DNA of 64,000 nt from Vitellaria paradoxa (GCA_019916065.1 CM034239.1:30838419-30902418), one strand, 5' to 3'; positions 1 through 12,341 are shown, numbered from the stretch's first letter. Notes: generated by a model from the letters alone, not told the origin. A program made the numbers and translations.

Positions 1-457
1 AGGTCACCATCAGATAGAAAGTCCACAATTGGGTATTATATCTTTGTTGGAAGTAACTTGATATCTTAAAAAGGTAGAAGCAGACAGTAGTAGCTTGATC
101 AAGTGTTGAATTAGAGTATAGAGCCATAACACATATGTCATGTGAGTTGATATGGAAACAACACATGTAGGTGAAGTTAGGAGTTCATTATTCACAACTA
201 ATGGATTATTGTGTGATAATCAGTTGCTATACATATTGCTTCTAATCTAGTGTTTCGTGAGAGCACCAAACATATTAAAGTTGATTGTCATTTTGTTAAA
301 AACAAGATTTTATAGAAAGTGATTAGAATTGGTCATCTGAAATCTGAAGATTATCTTATTCATTTATTTATCAAAGCTTTGGATGGATCTAGAGTGAGGT
401 TTATTTGTACCATGTTGGGAAGATATGATGTATATGCTCTAACCTGAGGTGGAGTGT
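1..457 (+). pseudogene. Ty1/copia pol tail (RNase H) relic, cut by window edge
   Basis: Read in three frames, the plus strand gives the end of a copia polyprotein. A degraded block reads like the copia stretch ending in S-AEAEYRA. It is followed by a CDNQ-like segment near 215-235, an H-R-TKHIE-D-H-F segment near 255-300 and an 'ADLFTKAL' equivalent near 350-385. Stops and frame changes are frequent, so it is a dead relic. The purine-rich stretch GAGGTGGAG near 450 is placed like a polypurine tract, so a 3' LTR should follow. The rest of the element lies left of the window. The family assignment rests on the order of motifs recognised by eye. Confidence 0.7.
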
Positions 458-597
458 TAATGTTTATTGATGTATTAATATATTTAACCTAGAAGTAATT
501 TAGTTTGTACAAATTTTATTTATTTAGTATAAAAATAAACATAGACCACTCAATTAGGTATCCAAAACACAATCAATATCTAATAAGTGCCAAAAGG
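458..597 (+). mobile_element. Probable start of a copia 3' LTR
   Basis: The sequence after the polypurine-like GAGGTGGAG starts with TGTT, as copia LTRs usually do. No second LTR is in the window and no right boundary could be found before the direct repeat that begins near 598, so the extent is a guess. Confidence 0.35.
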
Positions 598-2985
598 TCA
601 AGGTAAATCGGCCAAATGTCTTCATAAAATCAAAGTGAATCAGCCAAAATCAAAATAAATCAACCATATGTCCAAACTAGGCTGTTTCAAATATCAGCTA
701 GAATTATTCTGGACCAATTAAGAAAAATATTATTTGGTTGATCAAAATTTAAAAACAAATTTTGCGGCCATTAATTTCATCTTATCAAGTCGATTGGGAA
801 TCCCAAGCAAATCTTATTCAGCTGATATTTCATAATCTTAAACAAAATAAGAAAGCAAACAACCCAAAATAAAGTAAGAAACCAGAAAAACTAAATAGAT
901 TTTTGGGCTCGGCATCTAGATAGACCAGACTTGCATCCGAATAGAAGCAATTTTCCTGGGACTATTTAAATGCCCTAATTTGCATTCAAATCGGAATTGG
1001 CAAAGATGAACTTAATTTTTGCACAACTTTTGCTGTTCAGACAAATTTGTTTTGATTCAAACTAAAACAAGGTTAGGGCTTCAATCGTCTTACATCAAAA
1101 GGAGATTTGGACACTCGATGAAAATGAATGATTTTTTCCCTCTTTATTGTAGTTGTTATTGTGGTTTTTTGGGGGGGGGTTCTCTTTTGGGTTTTCTAGG
1201 ACAAGTTTATTTATTTATTTTTTAATCGAGGTAGTTCCATATGACATTTATACGTCTTTTTTGGGATTAAGGAAATGGCAAGCTGAATCCAGGGAACTAA
1301 TGTAGTTTTTGTACCTTTTTGTTACCAACAAAGTTGTAATATTTTTTTTCTTTTTTTTTAAATCTAGTTTTTTAGATTTAGAAACTTGTAGTCTACCTGG
1401 TCTATCTCTGCTTTCTTTTGATTCATATAGATGCACTAAATTGTAGCATTTTATTTTGCTTTCTTTATTTTTCTTCTTTTTTCTCGTGCCTCTCAAACAC
1501 ATTATTTCTTTGCCTTGGGTTATTATTTTCTTTTAATGATATGAAGATCATCTAATCATAGAAGTGATGTAATGGGGGTCACAAAATACCAAGAATGCCT
1601 AGCTTTTGAGAGACTCATCTCAAAGTTTGTCTACAAACTTTGACCTCCAGGTTGAATCTTAGAAACTTGAGAATGAGATTGCTAAGGTCCTTCAGGCTAT
1701 GAGAGAAGTGCAAGAGTCTGAATATAAAATTGCAAGAGAAAGCTTTCAGCACAGAAGAACCATCTTCTAAATCTGTATGGACTATTAGACAAAGAGAGAT
1801 TGGAGCCATCGTTGTAGACATTACCAAACAAGTAACATGCTGTGATCGAGGTTGTGCTGAAAAGGGTAGATGATATAAAATAAGAGACACTGAGACCAAA
1901 GGACATAAAAGTAGTGGCCAAGGGATTTTCCAAGACATCTAAAGATATTTTGAAGGAACATTTTGAGTTAGATACAGATCATTGACATTATCAACTTTTT
2001 GCATTTACCTGTGCATTGGTTGCTTGAATCGAATTTTGTTGTTATTGATTATCGTCATATTCCCATAAAGTGATTGCTTATAAGTCCATCCTATTAAGCC
2101 AAGAAGATTATGGTTGAAAGGCATTGTCTTGGGAAAAATTCCTCCAAAACCAGTGAACTCTTTTATCTCAATCATATTGAATCAGTTTTGAAAGTCCCCA
2201 CAAAAAATTTAAACTAGGTCATCATCTTATTTGGTATGGCTCCTATTCAATCTGAAATTTTCTTAAATGGTTTGTCTTAGTCTTAAAAATAAATTATTTG
2301 GTGTTTGGGTGTGCATTGGAGTGCCAAATTTGGCAAAAAATCTCCAACTGTCTCTACACCTGAAATCTCTAACTTTTTTTTTTAACTTTTGTCAAATTTT
2401 TTCAACTTTTACCAACTTTTTCAAATTTCTTCAACTTTTACTAACTTTTACCAACTCTCTTTAATTTTTATCAAATTTTTCACATTTTTCAAGGAATATA
2501 CCACACCTAATAATTCAAAATTTATCTTTTTTGGGGGGGGGCAAAGTTTGGTACTCCCAAGAAGCACTTAGTGTTTTTATTGATAACATGCACTTAATTT
2601 AGTGCTTAATTGTTTTTATTTACATCATATCATATCTGAGCTGGATTCTGTAGACTATAGTGCTGTGAAGTGCTATTTCGAAAGTTTTACGGCCTCTAAT
2701 AACTTATTGTTAATTGGAGAAGTTCTACAAAACCTTTGGGTGGTTATTTAGTACTCCCTGAGAAGTACTACTGCGTACTAAAAACTTTGATCATTCTTTG
2801 TTTTCTCTACATTTGTTTTTACCAAAAAAGGATTAGAGAGATAAGTTATATCATTTGATAATGTATGAGATTATATATATCATGGGATTATATTTTTTTT
2901 GTATGAATTTATAGATAATGCTAAATGCACTTTATTTTTAGTTTCTCATACTTAAGGTTGGCAGTATTAAATACTAACTTCTGAC
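598..2985 (+). repeat. 2.4-kb direct repeat, left copy
   Basis: This block is collinear with 3866-6290. Shared landmarks include a segment on a 'CCAAACTAGGCTGTTTCAAA' motif (near 674 and 3936), a G-run preceded by TTTTTT (near 1170 and 4455), a weak reading frame (near 1560-1990 and 4855-5290) and the end segment GTATTAAATAC (near 2965 and 6280). In the left copy the frame reads as a short charged, helix-prone peptide (KLENEIAKVLQAM, then QESEYKIARESF) and resumes after a stop as KGFSKTSKDILKEHFELD. It could be an eroded coiled-coil protein of a mobile element. Both copies also contain a MITE-like stretch of repeated 'CAACTTTTACCAACTTT' words. The identity of the repeat is unknown. Confidence 0.75.
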
Positions 2986-3865
2986 GTGGATCAACAGATT
3001 CTATCTTGGAACACCGATGTGGTGCCGATCAAAAACTCTCTAACATTTAAGTTAGCTAGAGTTCGATATTGATTTTGTCATAGTTTAAAAATAAAAGAAT
3101 GCCATACTTTGCAAAATTAGGAAGATCTTTTTTATATAGGCATTGGCATAGAGAAATCATTGGACGGCGTTTAATTAGAATGGCGTAATTTTCGGAAGTG
3201 GATATCTATCCATTTATAGGATATATAGGGATCCCATAATTGTTGCCCCTGGTTATAGGATGGACTATTATTTACAATTTGATAAAGATTGCTGATTTAC
3301 TAGAAAGGATCTCAGAATATCTCATGATGGCCTTTAAGCCTTGCTCGGGATACCTTAATTAGGAAGTTGACTGATTAGGGGATGATCGACAAGGCTACCC
3401 AAGGGCTGATTGACCTCAGCCTAACTGACTTAGCTCTTTCTAGAAATCTCTTTGGTCTAGTTGAGGATTGCTTCTATCAAACAAGAAAAGAGAATTACAA
3501 CTGAAATTGAAAGATCGAAATGAAAGTTTCAACTGAAATTGGAAGACTGAAATGAAAGGTTCAAATAAAATTAGAAAACTGAAATGAAATGATGACAAGA
3601 TAAAGGTTTGATGTGCAATGCAAGGACCCCTTTTTTGGTTACCTTCATCCATATTTATGCTTGTAGGAAAGTAACCACTTGTAACTTCCACTCTTGTTAA
3701 CTTCTAGTAATTCCCAACAACTTCCCACTTATCTATAACTTCTAGGTAATTATAACTTCTTCAGGTTGTTATAACTTCTCTAGTGGTTGTAACTAGCGAT
3801 AACTTCCCATTAATATCTCTACCTCTTTGAATTTAGGTACTAAAAGAATAAGGTAAGTTAATCAA
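2986..3865. repeat. Spacer between the 2.4-kb repeats, LTR-like
   Basis: About 880 bp separates the two repeats. Its first 100 bases resemble plant gypsy LTR text: a 'CACCGATGTGGTGCCGATC' word, then CTCTAACATTTAAGTTAGC, comparable with the CTCCGATACTTAAGTTAGC of the Tat LTR near 13090. It also holds a three-copy 32-bp tandem repeat (3498-3593) and irregular repeats of a TATAACTTCT word at about 3670-3810. It may be an internal domain, a solo LTR or part of a larger duplicated unit. I could not find matching ends. Confidence 0.4.
3498..3593. repeat. Tandem repeat, 32 bp x 3
   Basis: Three successive 32-base units begin at 3498, 3530 and 3562, each built on CAACTGAAATTG-AAGA and CTGAAATGAAAG. 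Units 1 and 2 differ at only a few positions; unit 3 is more diverged. Confidence 0.8.
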
Positions 3866-6290
3866 ATATCTATCGGCCGAATATCTCCACAGAATCAAAG
3901 TGCATTAGCCAAAATCAAAATAAATCAGCCATACGTCCAAACTAGGCTGTTTCAAATATTGGCATATATTGGCTAGAATTATTCCGAGCCGATTAAGACA
4001 AAATATTTTGTGGTCAATCAAAATTTAAAAATAAATTTTACGGCCATTAGTTTCATCTTATCAGGCTAATTGTCCCACAAGAATCCTATTAGGCTGATAT
4101 TTTAGGTACAAACATAGTCCTAAACAAAATAAGAAAAAAAAATAACCCAAGAAACCGAAAAAAACGAATAGATTCTGGCATAGCATCTGGATAAACCAAA
4201 TTTCGTCTAGATAGAAGCAATTTTTTTAGGGTTGTTTGAATGCCTTAATTATCGTTCAAATAGGAATTTGCAGAGAAGAATACTAAGGCTGGCTTGTTTT
4301 CAATTTTTGCACAATTTATGTCATTCGGGCTAGCTTGTTTTCATTTAGATGGAAAGAATACTAGGGCTTCAATTCATCCAACATCAGAGGGGGATTTGGT
4401 CATTAGATGAAAATGAATGATGTATTTCTCTTTATTATAGTTGTTATTGTGGTTTTTTTTGGGGAGGGGGTTTTCCTTTTGGGTTTTGTAGAATAGTTGT
4501 TTTACTTACTTTTTAATCAAGGTTGCTCCAGATGCTATTTATAGATCTTTTTAGGAATTACGAAAATGGCAAGCTAAATCGGGGGAACAGATGAAGTTTT
4601 TTTACCTTCATATGGTGCTGACAAAGTTGTAATATTCTATTTTTCTTTCTTACTCTAGTTTATTGTATTTAGAAACTTGCACTATACCTGGTCCGTCTCT
4701 ACTTTCTTTGAATCATATAGATGCACTAAATTATAGTTTCCATTTTTGTTTTGCTTCCTTCTATTTTTCTCTTTTTCTTCGTGTGTCTCAAACATGGTAT
4801 TCTTTCCTTTGTATTATTATTTGCTTTTAATGGCAAAAGGATTAGCCAATCATGGAAGCAAGGCAGTGGGGCTCACAAAATACCAAGAACCCCAAGCTTT
4901 TGAGACAAGCTTGCCTCAAAGTTTATTTACAAACTTTGACCTCTAGCTTGAATCTCAGAAACTCAAGAATGAGACTACTAAGGTCCTTCAGGCTACGAGA
5001 GAGGCATAAGAGTCTAAATATAAAATTGCAAAGGAAAGGCTTTCTGCACAAAAGAACCATCTTCTAAATTTATGTCAATTGTTGATAAGTAGAGGTTGGA
5101 GCCATTGTTATAGACATCACCAAACAAACAACATGCTATGGTCAAGGGTATGTTGAATAGGGTAGATGGTATAAAATAGAAGACACTAAAACTGAAGGAC
5201 ATAGAAGTACTGGCCAAGGGATTTGCCAAGATTTCCAAAAATATTTTGAAGGAACATTTTGGGTTAGATATGGACCATTGACATTATCAACTTTCTGCAT
5301 GTACTTATGTATTGGTTGTTTGAACCAAATTTTATTGTTGTTGATTGTTTTCATATTCCCTTGAAGTGACTGCTCATAAGTCCATCCTATTGAGCCAAGA
5401 AGATTAAGCTTGAAAGGCATTGTTTGGGGAATAATTCATTCAAAACTAGAGAACTCTTTTATCTCTGTCATATTGAACCAGTTTCAAAATTCCTTGCAAA
5501 AATTTAAGCCAGTTCTTCATCTCTGCTTAGCATGCTTCCTCTGAACATTCAATTTGAAATTTTGTTAAATGGTTTACCTTAGTCTTAGAAATAAATTATT
5601 TAGTGTTTTAGTTTGTGTTTGGAGTGCTAAATTTGGTAAAAAATCTCTAACTTTCTCCACGCCAAAAATCTCTAACTTTTTTTAACTTTTATCAATGTTT
5701 TTCAACTTATGCCAACTTTTTCCAATTTTCTTCAAATCTTACTAATTTTTACAAACTTTCTTTAATTTTTATCAATTTTTCACATTTTTCAAGAAACATA
5801 CCATACACCTTATAATTCAAAATTTTTAGTTTTTTTTTTTTTTGCCAAAGTTTGACTTTCCAAATAGGCACTTAGTGTTTTTATTTACAATATGCACTTA
5901 ATTCAGTGTTTAATTGTTTTTATTTACATCATATGATATCTGAGCCAGATTCTATAGACTATAGTGCTCTGAAGTGTTATTTTAAAGGTTTACGACCTCT
6001 ATTTACTTACTATTAATCAAAGAAGTTATCCAAGCCTTTTGGGTGGTTATTTTGAACTCCTTTGATAAGTACTACCGCATACTGAAAACTTTCATTGTTC
6101 TCTTTTTTCTCTACATTTGTTTTTACCAGGACGGGATTAGATAGATAAGTCATGTCATTCGATAATTAATGAGATTGTATATATATCATGGGATTACATT
6201 TTCTTTTCCTTTTTTTTTTAATGAATTCATGGAGAATGCTAAGTGCACTTCATTTTTAGTTTCTCATACTTAAGGTTGGTAGTATTAAAT
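3866..6290 (+). repeat. 2.4-kb direct repeat, right copy
   Basis: This is the second copy of the 598-2985 repeat, offset by about 3.3 kb. The eroded reading frame at 4852-5067 and its continuation align with the left copy but carry different stops, so neither copy is functional. Similarity stops at GTATTAAATAC near 6290. The sequence that follows differs from the spacer after the left copy. Confidence 0.75.
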
Positions 6291-6599
6291 ACGACTTGAA
6301 CACGACATAAATACTGACGAGATGAATACCAAGTTACTATTAGAAAACATGAGCCCAACATGAAATGAATATGTTACTCAAATTTGACATGATTTATTCT
6401 GATTTTGAAGTACATTAATTATTTAATATGTTCACTAAAATTCTAAGATATCTGAATATAAATATAAATAGATACAAATCATAAACTTGAAGATAACACA
6501 ACACAATCTGATTTTCCATACTTCATTGACTTTTACAAAGAATAATGATTTTTTGCAATGTCAAAGACTAAAATTGGAGTGCATTTAAAATTTTTCTTG
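6291..6599. other. Non-coding, unrecognised
   Basis: AT-rich sequence between the right direct repeat and the antisense copia LTR. It has several words of the GACACGA/AACATGA type, but I recognise no gene or repeat family. Confidence 0.4.
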
Positions 6600-7195
6600 T
6601 TTGTGTAGTATTTAATTAAGATAAGAAATGAGGAAAAAAACGAGTTTAATTTTGGCCATTGAATAGAAGTGAAATTTAATTTCGAGCATATGGATTTTGG
6701 TGTTATATGTCACATGCTTTTGAAGTATTAGTAATTCGTCTATTTTGTTTTTAGGATCTTGATTTTCGTGATATTCACATATTTTTCCTGCTTACATAAT
6801 ATAGTCAAGAACATATACCTTTAGTCATTGCTATGAGAATCTGAATGCGAAAAACTACCTCAAAACATTGTTCTTAAATCTTTTGCTTCAACATGAATAA
6901 AACTTTTTTTGGAAAATAGGATTTCTCCCACTTACCCTAAAAACCCTAATGTGTTGTAATTTAATATGTAGAAATTCATGAAATTCATTCACTATTTATA
7001 AGGAGAGAGAGGACTAAATTTCTTAATTAGTCATTTAATCTCTATTGTCCATTAAAGTAGGATATGATTAGGAAATTAACTTGCAATCTTTTGCTAATAA
7101 TAACTCTTCTAAATAAATCATTATCAAATTTGGATTCTTATATAGACCACTTTAATTAGGACACTAATTATATAAATTAATAATTAATTCCAACA
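6600..7195 (-). mobile_element. 3' LTR of antisense copia element
   Basis: On the minus strand the LTR starts TGTTGGAATTAATTATTAAT at 7195, directly after a polypurine tract (7196-7208, CCAAGTGGAAGAT on the minus strand). A TATA-like CTTATAAATAG lies at about 6991-7001 on the minus strand, in a position suited to an LTR promoter. The left boundary is not resolved; 6600 is approximate. Confidence 0.6.
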
Positions 7196-9420
7196 ATCTT
7201 CCACTTGGTTTGTATAATAATCATACAATCATGATTTGATATAGGAAACATAAGGCACGCAATAACATTAGAAAAGTCATCTCAATGGTTTACCTTAATT
7301 AGATAAAACATTAATAAGAATCACGGCGGTTCGATACTAATTCAGGAGCGTGGTTCATTCCATGTACTATGCCATCAATGACTACTTTAACAAGGTCGAT
7401 AAGGTGAGTTATCACTACTGGTCCAATAATATCTTTTTCAAAAGACTATTTCTGTCACATTAAACAAGTCACATGCATATAAATAAATATTGCAAGACAA
7501 AAATTTATAAGTTCATAAAATCTTTAACAGATATCAAAATGGAATGTCAAGTAGACAAGCACTAAGTAATCCACAAATATTATAATTCATTTGCTACTTC
7601 TAAGACCCATCCTTTTAACATGGGGTATAAATGTCTTTAGAGATAGCCCTTTCACAAGTAGATCTGCTATGTTAACACTCATACTAATGTGTTCAATTGG
7701 TATTTGTTATTTTTTATCATTTCTAATAGACAAGTATTTCAACTTAATGTGCTTAGCCACCTTAATATACCTATTATTCTTCGAAAAAAAAATTGCTGCA
7801 ACATTATTATAATAAATTTTTAGGACTTAGAAATAGTATCTATAACTCCTAATCTTGAAATAAAATTTTGTAGCTATAATCTATGATTTGCAACCTCAAA
7901 GCAAGCAACAAACTTAGCTTCCATAATAGATGTTGTAATAACTCTTAGCACTCTTTCATGAAACAGCGCCTCTCATAAGGAGAAAAACATAATGAAAAGT
8001 GCTCTTTATGCTATCAACACATCCTCCAAAATCCGAGTCTAAATAACCAGTCACCTTAAGGTGATTAGCCCTCTTAAATGTAAGCATGTAATTCTTTATC
8101 TTTTGCAAGTATCTTAAAACTCTATTTGATTTGCGATTTTCAAATGATTAAATCCCAAGTTACTTTAGTATCTATTTAACATCTCAATAACAAAACTAAT
8201 ATCTGGCTTGATACAAACCTATATATACATTTAACTTCCATCAATAGAAGCATAAGAAATATCTTTCATAAGTTTACATTCTAATTCATTCTGGGGACAT
8301 TAACTTAAGCTGAACTTATCTCTCTTTTGAATTGGAATAAAAGTAGAACCACAATTATGTATGTTAGACATTTCAAAAACTTTATTATTGTAGGCCTCAC
8401 GAGACAATCCTAATAATCCACGTGATTTATCTCAGAATATTTCTATTCCAATCACAAATGATATCTCTCTTACGTCCTTTATTTCAAAGTTTTTTTTTTC
8501 AAAAGAAATTTCTTATGGTAAACCAAGGTCATTAATTGCTAGCTATAAATAAGTTATCAACATATAGTACCAAAAAAAAGAAATTTGCTCCCACTAATGT
8601 TCAGGTATATACACCTAACGATGGTGTTTTCCTTAAACTCAAAGGAAGTAATAGTACCATGAAACTTAAGATATTATTGTCAAAAAGCCTATTTAAGTCC
8701 ATATATTGACTTCTTTAATAGCCAAACCATGTTTTCCCTTCATTCTTTTATAAAGCCTTCTAGTTGTGCCATATAAACTTCTTCTAAACTCCTATTTAAG
8801 AAAGTAGTCTTTGCATCTATTTGGTGTAGTTTTAGATCAAAATGAACTACCAGTGCCAAAATGATTCTTAAGGCCAGAGTCCTTCTTTAATACAGAATAG
8901 AAGGTCTTATTATAACCAATGCCCTTATGGTGATTAAAACTTTTGGCTACAAGTCTAACTTTTTATGTTGTTCGATAATGCCCTTTGAATCGTGCTTGCC
9001 TTAAAAAAAACCCATTTACACCTAACTCTTTTATGTCCTTTTGGCAATTCAATTAACTCCCAGACTTTATTGAAGTCCATAAATTTTATTTTATCATTTA
9101 TAGCGTCAATTCATTTAGTAGAATTATTACATTAATGGCTTCTGAATATGTAATCGGGTCATTAGTATCACCAATATTATACTCAAATTCTTATAAATAC
9201 ACCACATATTTATTCGAAATAGTAGATATCCTATTTCTATGAGATTTTCTTAATGCTACATCCTACGGTGCATCTATAATAAGATCATTGGTTATAGTCT
9301 CATTATGGGAATTTTTCAAATTACTAATCATTCATTAGTTGTTCATTATTATTGATTGAATCAACATCATTAGGAGTCCTAATATTGAGTCTTAGTTGCC
9401 TAAATATGGGTAATCTTTTT
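7196..9420 (-). pseudogene. Ty1/copia pol relic (integrase end, RT, RNase H)
   Basis: The minus strand, read from 9400 to 7200, gives copia pol in the right order. A KGHKRV-CKWVF segment lies near 9010-9050. A reverse transcriptase active-site relic YVDNLFIAS lies near 8540-8560 (YVDDLLIAS in intact elements, so the second Asp is lost). A GY-DSDF-GCVDS-KST segment of the C-terminal part lies near 7985-8050, followed by the SWKS RNase H block near 7950. The end of pol abuts the polypurine tract. There are many stops and short deletions. No 5' LTR was found to the right, so the 5' end is missing or unrecognisable. Confidence 0.75.
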
Positions 9421-9920
9421 ATTGAAGCTTTGACTATATGTAATAGTTACTTTATTCATATATATATATATAGCAACATTTTTTTTTGTAATGAGAATAT
9501 TATATTATAATGTTTTTGAGGATGTATTTTAGCAATAACTCTGAGATTTCGTTATTGTTATTATTATACTCTAAACTACGATTGACTTCACCTTTGCCAT
9601 AGGATTATTTTAATATAATAGAATCTTATTATTTCACTCTTAGTTCACCTTTTGAAATTGAGAGCGTGAGATCCTGATTTCAAATGATAATCCTGATCCT
9701 TATTCGTTTAGTTTCACTAGAGAAAAGGCGGCTTCTTTTGGGCTGATCATGAAAGAAATTTATATTCTTGGCAATTAAGGCCATTCTAGCTTTTAGTGTT
9801 GGACCTTAGTAGGTGTTTAACACCTTTACAAATTTTTAAGGCCATTCGCTTAGAAATAAGGGTCTTAATCTTCATCTATTTTCTGTAAATTGGTACAAAC
9901 TATATTAACTACCTAATCAA
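9421..9920. other. Non-coding, partly an early repeat unit
   Basis: The stretch includes a (TA)n run near 9460-9475. From about 9780 it has partial similarity to the 369-bp unit that follows (CCATTCTAGCTTTTA and ACAAATTTTTAAGG words), so the tandem array may have begun with a third, partial unit. Confidence 0.4.
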
Positions 9921-10685
9921 GTGGGCCTAATTGCTATTTTAAAAGAATTTAGGCATTTTAACTAACTGCTTAGCATTCTAGCTTTTAAGTGATGCTTTTA
10001 TAAATTCTTGAGGGCTTTACCATTGGGAATATTTGTCTTTTCTGAGTATTTATTATACCAATTCTAAGTCAGAACAATAAAATTCTGCCTACTGGAGATC
10101 TTATGACTTCCAAAAGTAGTTAGGGAGATTTTTGCTTGTCATTGTGATATTCCCACTAATCAAGCCATTTTATGGCTTCCAGGGATAATGGAGGATCTAC
10201 AAATAGGATGATAATGGGATGGCAGGTCATTTTCCTAACCGATCTTGTCAAATAGGGCTAACCGATCTTGTCAAATAGGGCTAGATCGGGTGGGCATGAT
10301 TGCTGCTTCAAAAAAGAATCTAGGAGTTTGAACTGACTACTTGGCATTAGAGCCTTTAAGAGATGCCTTTGTAAATTTTTGGGGGGCTTTAGCATTGGAA
10401 ATATGTGTTCCTTCCAAGCATTTATTATACCAATTCTAAGTCAAAATAAGAAAATTATGCTAATCGAAGATCCTGTGACTTCCAAAAGCAATCTGGGTGC
10501 CTTCTTTTTTTCATTAGGATATTCTTGCTTGTTAAGCCATTTTTTGGATGTAAGAGCCATTTTTTGGATGTAAGAGCCATTTTCTGGCCTCTAGGCATAA
10601 TGGGGGATCTACAAATGGGATAATAATTAGGTGGGTATAGCAGGGCCATTTTTCTAACCCTATCTCGTCAAACAAGGCTAGATAT
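9921..10685 (+). repeat. 369-bp tandem duplication (2 copies)
   Basis: Two units start with GTGGGC at 9921 and 10290. They share GATGC-TTT-TAAATT, GCTTTA-CATTGG, TTATTATACCAATTCTAAGTC and GGGGATCTACAAAT-GGAT in the same order. Nested inside are a 23-bp tandem pair (10237-10259 and 10260-10282, AACCGATCTTGTCAAATAGG) and a 20-bp pair (10537-10576, CCATTTTTTGGATGTAAGAG). There is no convincing reading frame. The style resembles the tandem-rich 3' regions of gypsy retrotransposons, but that is inference. Confidence 0.75.
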
Positions 10686-11299
10686 AGTATTTTTAGTTGA
10701 TGTGGGTGAAAAAGTATACACTGTCTTTGAAAAAAAAAAAGTAAATTTTTAGAATAATTACGATAATATGAAAGTGAATTAGTATTGCACATTTGCGCCA
10801 TGCCAGAGAAAAGACAATTGCAAGTGAACAACAGAATTGAATTAGCAAAACTATAAGGGGCAGATTAACAAAATTAAATATGGTGTTATTAAAATATTTA
10901 TATATAATAAAGAAAAAAATGATGGGATTGGTGGCCTTTACAATCCCTAGATGCGGGCCTACTCCTATTATCAAATAATTCCCCACCCTTGCCTTAAGAT
11001 GGACACACCATCAGGGGGAAGGGGTTGTCCCACTCCGTTTAAATTAATAACAGTTTAATTAGCTTGATTACAAAAATGAGTTAATAAACAAAAATATATA
11101 GAAATTAGTTTAACCATAAGAATAAGAAATAAAATTACAAATATATAAATTAACAAAATATTAAAAATTAGTATTAAATTTCAACACTAACATTTAAATT
11201 TCTCAACATATAGCATGATTATTAATAATAATATTTTTGTAAGACTAACCTCGTCTCGCCCCAAACCCTACTGAATTTTGGTTTTTTTCCTTACTTTTA
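10686..11299. other. Non-coding, no recognised feature
   Basis: AT-rich sequence. A short less AT-rich patch near 10980-11035 (AAGGGGTTGTCCCACTCCG) looks like a fragment of a dispersed repeat, but has no match inside the window. Confidence 0.35.
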
Positions 11300-11875
11300 G
11301 ACTTCGTTTGGGAAGATTGAGTTTCTGACTACTCACTTTTTTGGCTTTTTTTTTAAATAATTAAATTTACCTCTTTCACATTTTAAACTTATTTTATATT
11401 ATGAATGACAAAAATATCAAATTAACAAAAAGTTTTTTTTTGGTGTAACAGGAAGAAATTTTCCTGTTGGCCCTTTGGGCTGCATGAGGATAGCAAACTT
11501 TTCAAGTTGTTGACACACGCCCCCACAAACTGACCCCCAGGTCAATCACGAGCACCCATTCAGCTAATCAGCTTTGGCTAGTTGTGACATTGAGCATTTT
11601 CCTTCAGTAAAGTCAAAGTAGTCTAGTAGCAAACCCTTTCATTTATCCCTTCTATCAGTTAGTTAACCATTTGACTAATCAATTTCGGCTAGTCGTGTTA
11701 TTGAGAGCCCTTTCGCTTATCCCTTCTACTAGTTGGTTGACTCCCCATGGAGTCGAATGTGAGACCTCTCTTAGGAAATCATTTCCTAAGCTTTGGTCAA
11801 AAAGTTAAAAATTAGCTTTTAAAAAGTTTAACTTTTTTTCCTCTTTCAAATTAAGCCTTATTCTATTAGAATAGG
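11300..11875. mobile_element. MITE interrupted by a SINE
   Basis: The two halves (11300-11434 and 11798-11875) read together like the uninterrupted element at 37110-37335. Shared text includes TTTAAATTATAA-like segments, 'AAAAATATCAAATTAACAAAAAGTT' cut at the SINE junction, and TTTTTCTTCTCAAATTAACCTT-like ends. The SINE sits between two copies of CAAAAAGTT. Confidence 0.6.
11435..11797 (-). mobile_element. tRNA-derived SINE (minus strand)
   Basis: Read on the minus strand, a B-box-like GTCTCACATTCGACTCC lies near the 5' end (plus 11745-11765). The element ends in CTGTTACACC followed by an A-run. It is flanked by CAAAAAGTT at 11426-11434 and 11798-11806, a 9-bp target duplication. Its body contains an internal duplication (GAAGGGATAAGCGAAAGGG and a similar copy about 75 bp away). 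Confidence 0.7.
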
Positions 11876-11980
11876 TTCGAGATAAGTTTCTCTCTTTACT
11901 CGTCCCATTTCATCCGTAATAAAGCTATGGCAAATGAAAAATGAAAGATTAATGGAAGTGGAATTCAAAGCAAGGAAGGA

Positions 11981-12225
11981 AAATCTGGCACAGAATCAAC
12001 AAGAGCTACTTACATCATTAGAAAACATAATTATTAAAAAATAGCACGTTCAATTAGAACTATAAGCTATGTCAATTACAGGGGCCACTTTGCCCAAATC
12101 TGACACAGAATCAACAAGAGCTACTTGCATCATTAGAAAGCATAATTATTAGAGAATAGCAAGTTCAATTAGAACTATAAATAGGAACGAAGCTATGTGA
12201 ATTACAAGGGCAGTCTCATAATTTT
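11981..12225 (+). repeat. 115-bp tandem duplication
   Basis: Units begin at 11981 and 12096 (AAATCTGRCACAGAATCAAC). They share AAGAGCTACTT-CATCATTAG, ATAATTATTA and TTCAATTAGAACTATAA. The second unit has a small extra piece (ATAGGAACGA). No reading frame. Confidence 0.85.
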
Positions 12226-12341
12226 AAAATTTTATTAGACATCTTATATTTTTAGTTAAAATTTTTATAAATAAGACACTGCTTCCCTCTCTTCTAATGT
12301 ACTAACTCCAACTGGTTCCCCTCATTTAAAATTTTTAACTC

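Noticed and set aside
1615..1938. Minus-strand 107-codon open stretch, with a similar one at 5014-5420
   Set aside because: Antisense to the eroded plus-strand frame shared by the two 2.4-kb repeats; no motif.
2986..3865. Solo LTR with TACTA target duplication
   Set aside because: TACTA occurs near both sides, but the enclosed sequence lacks TG...CA ends, so the match is probably chance.
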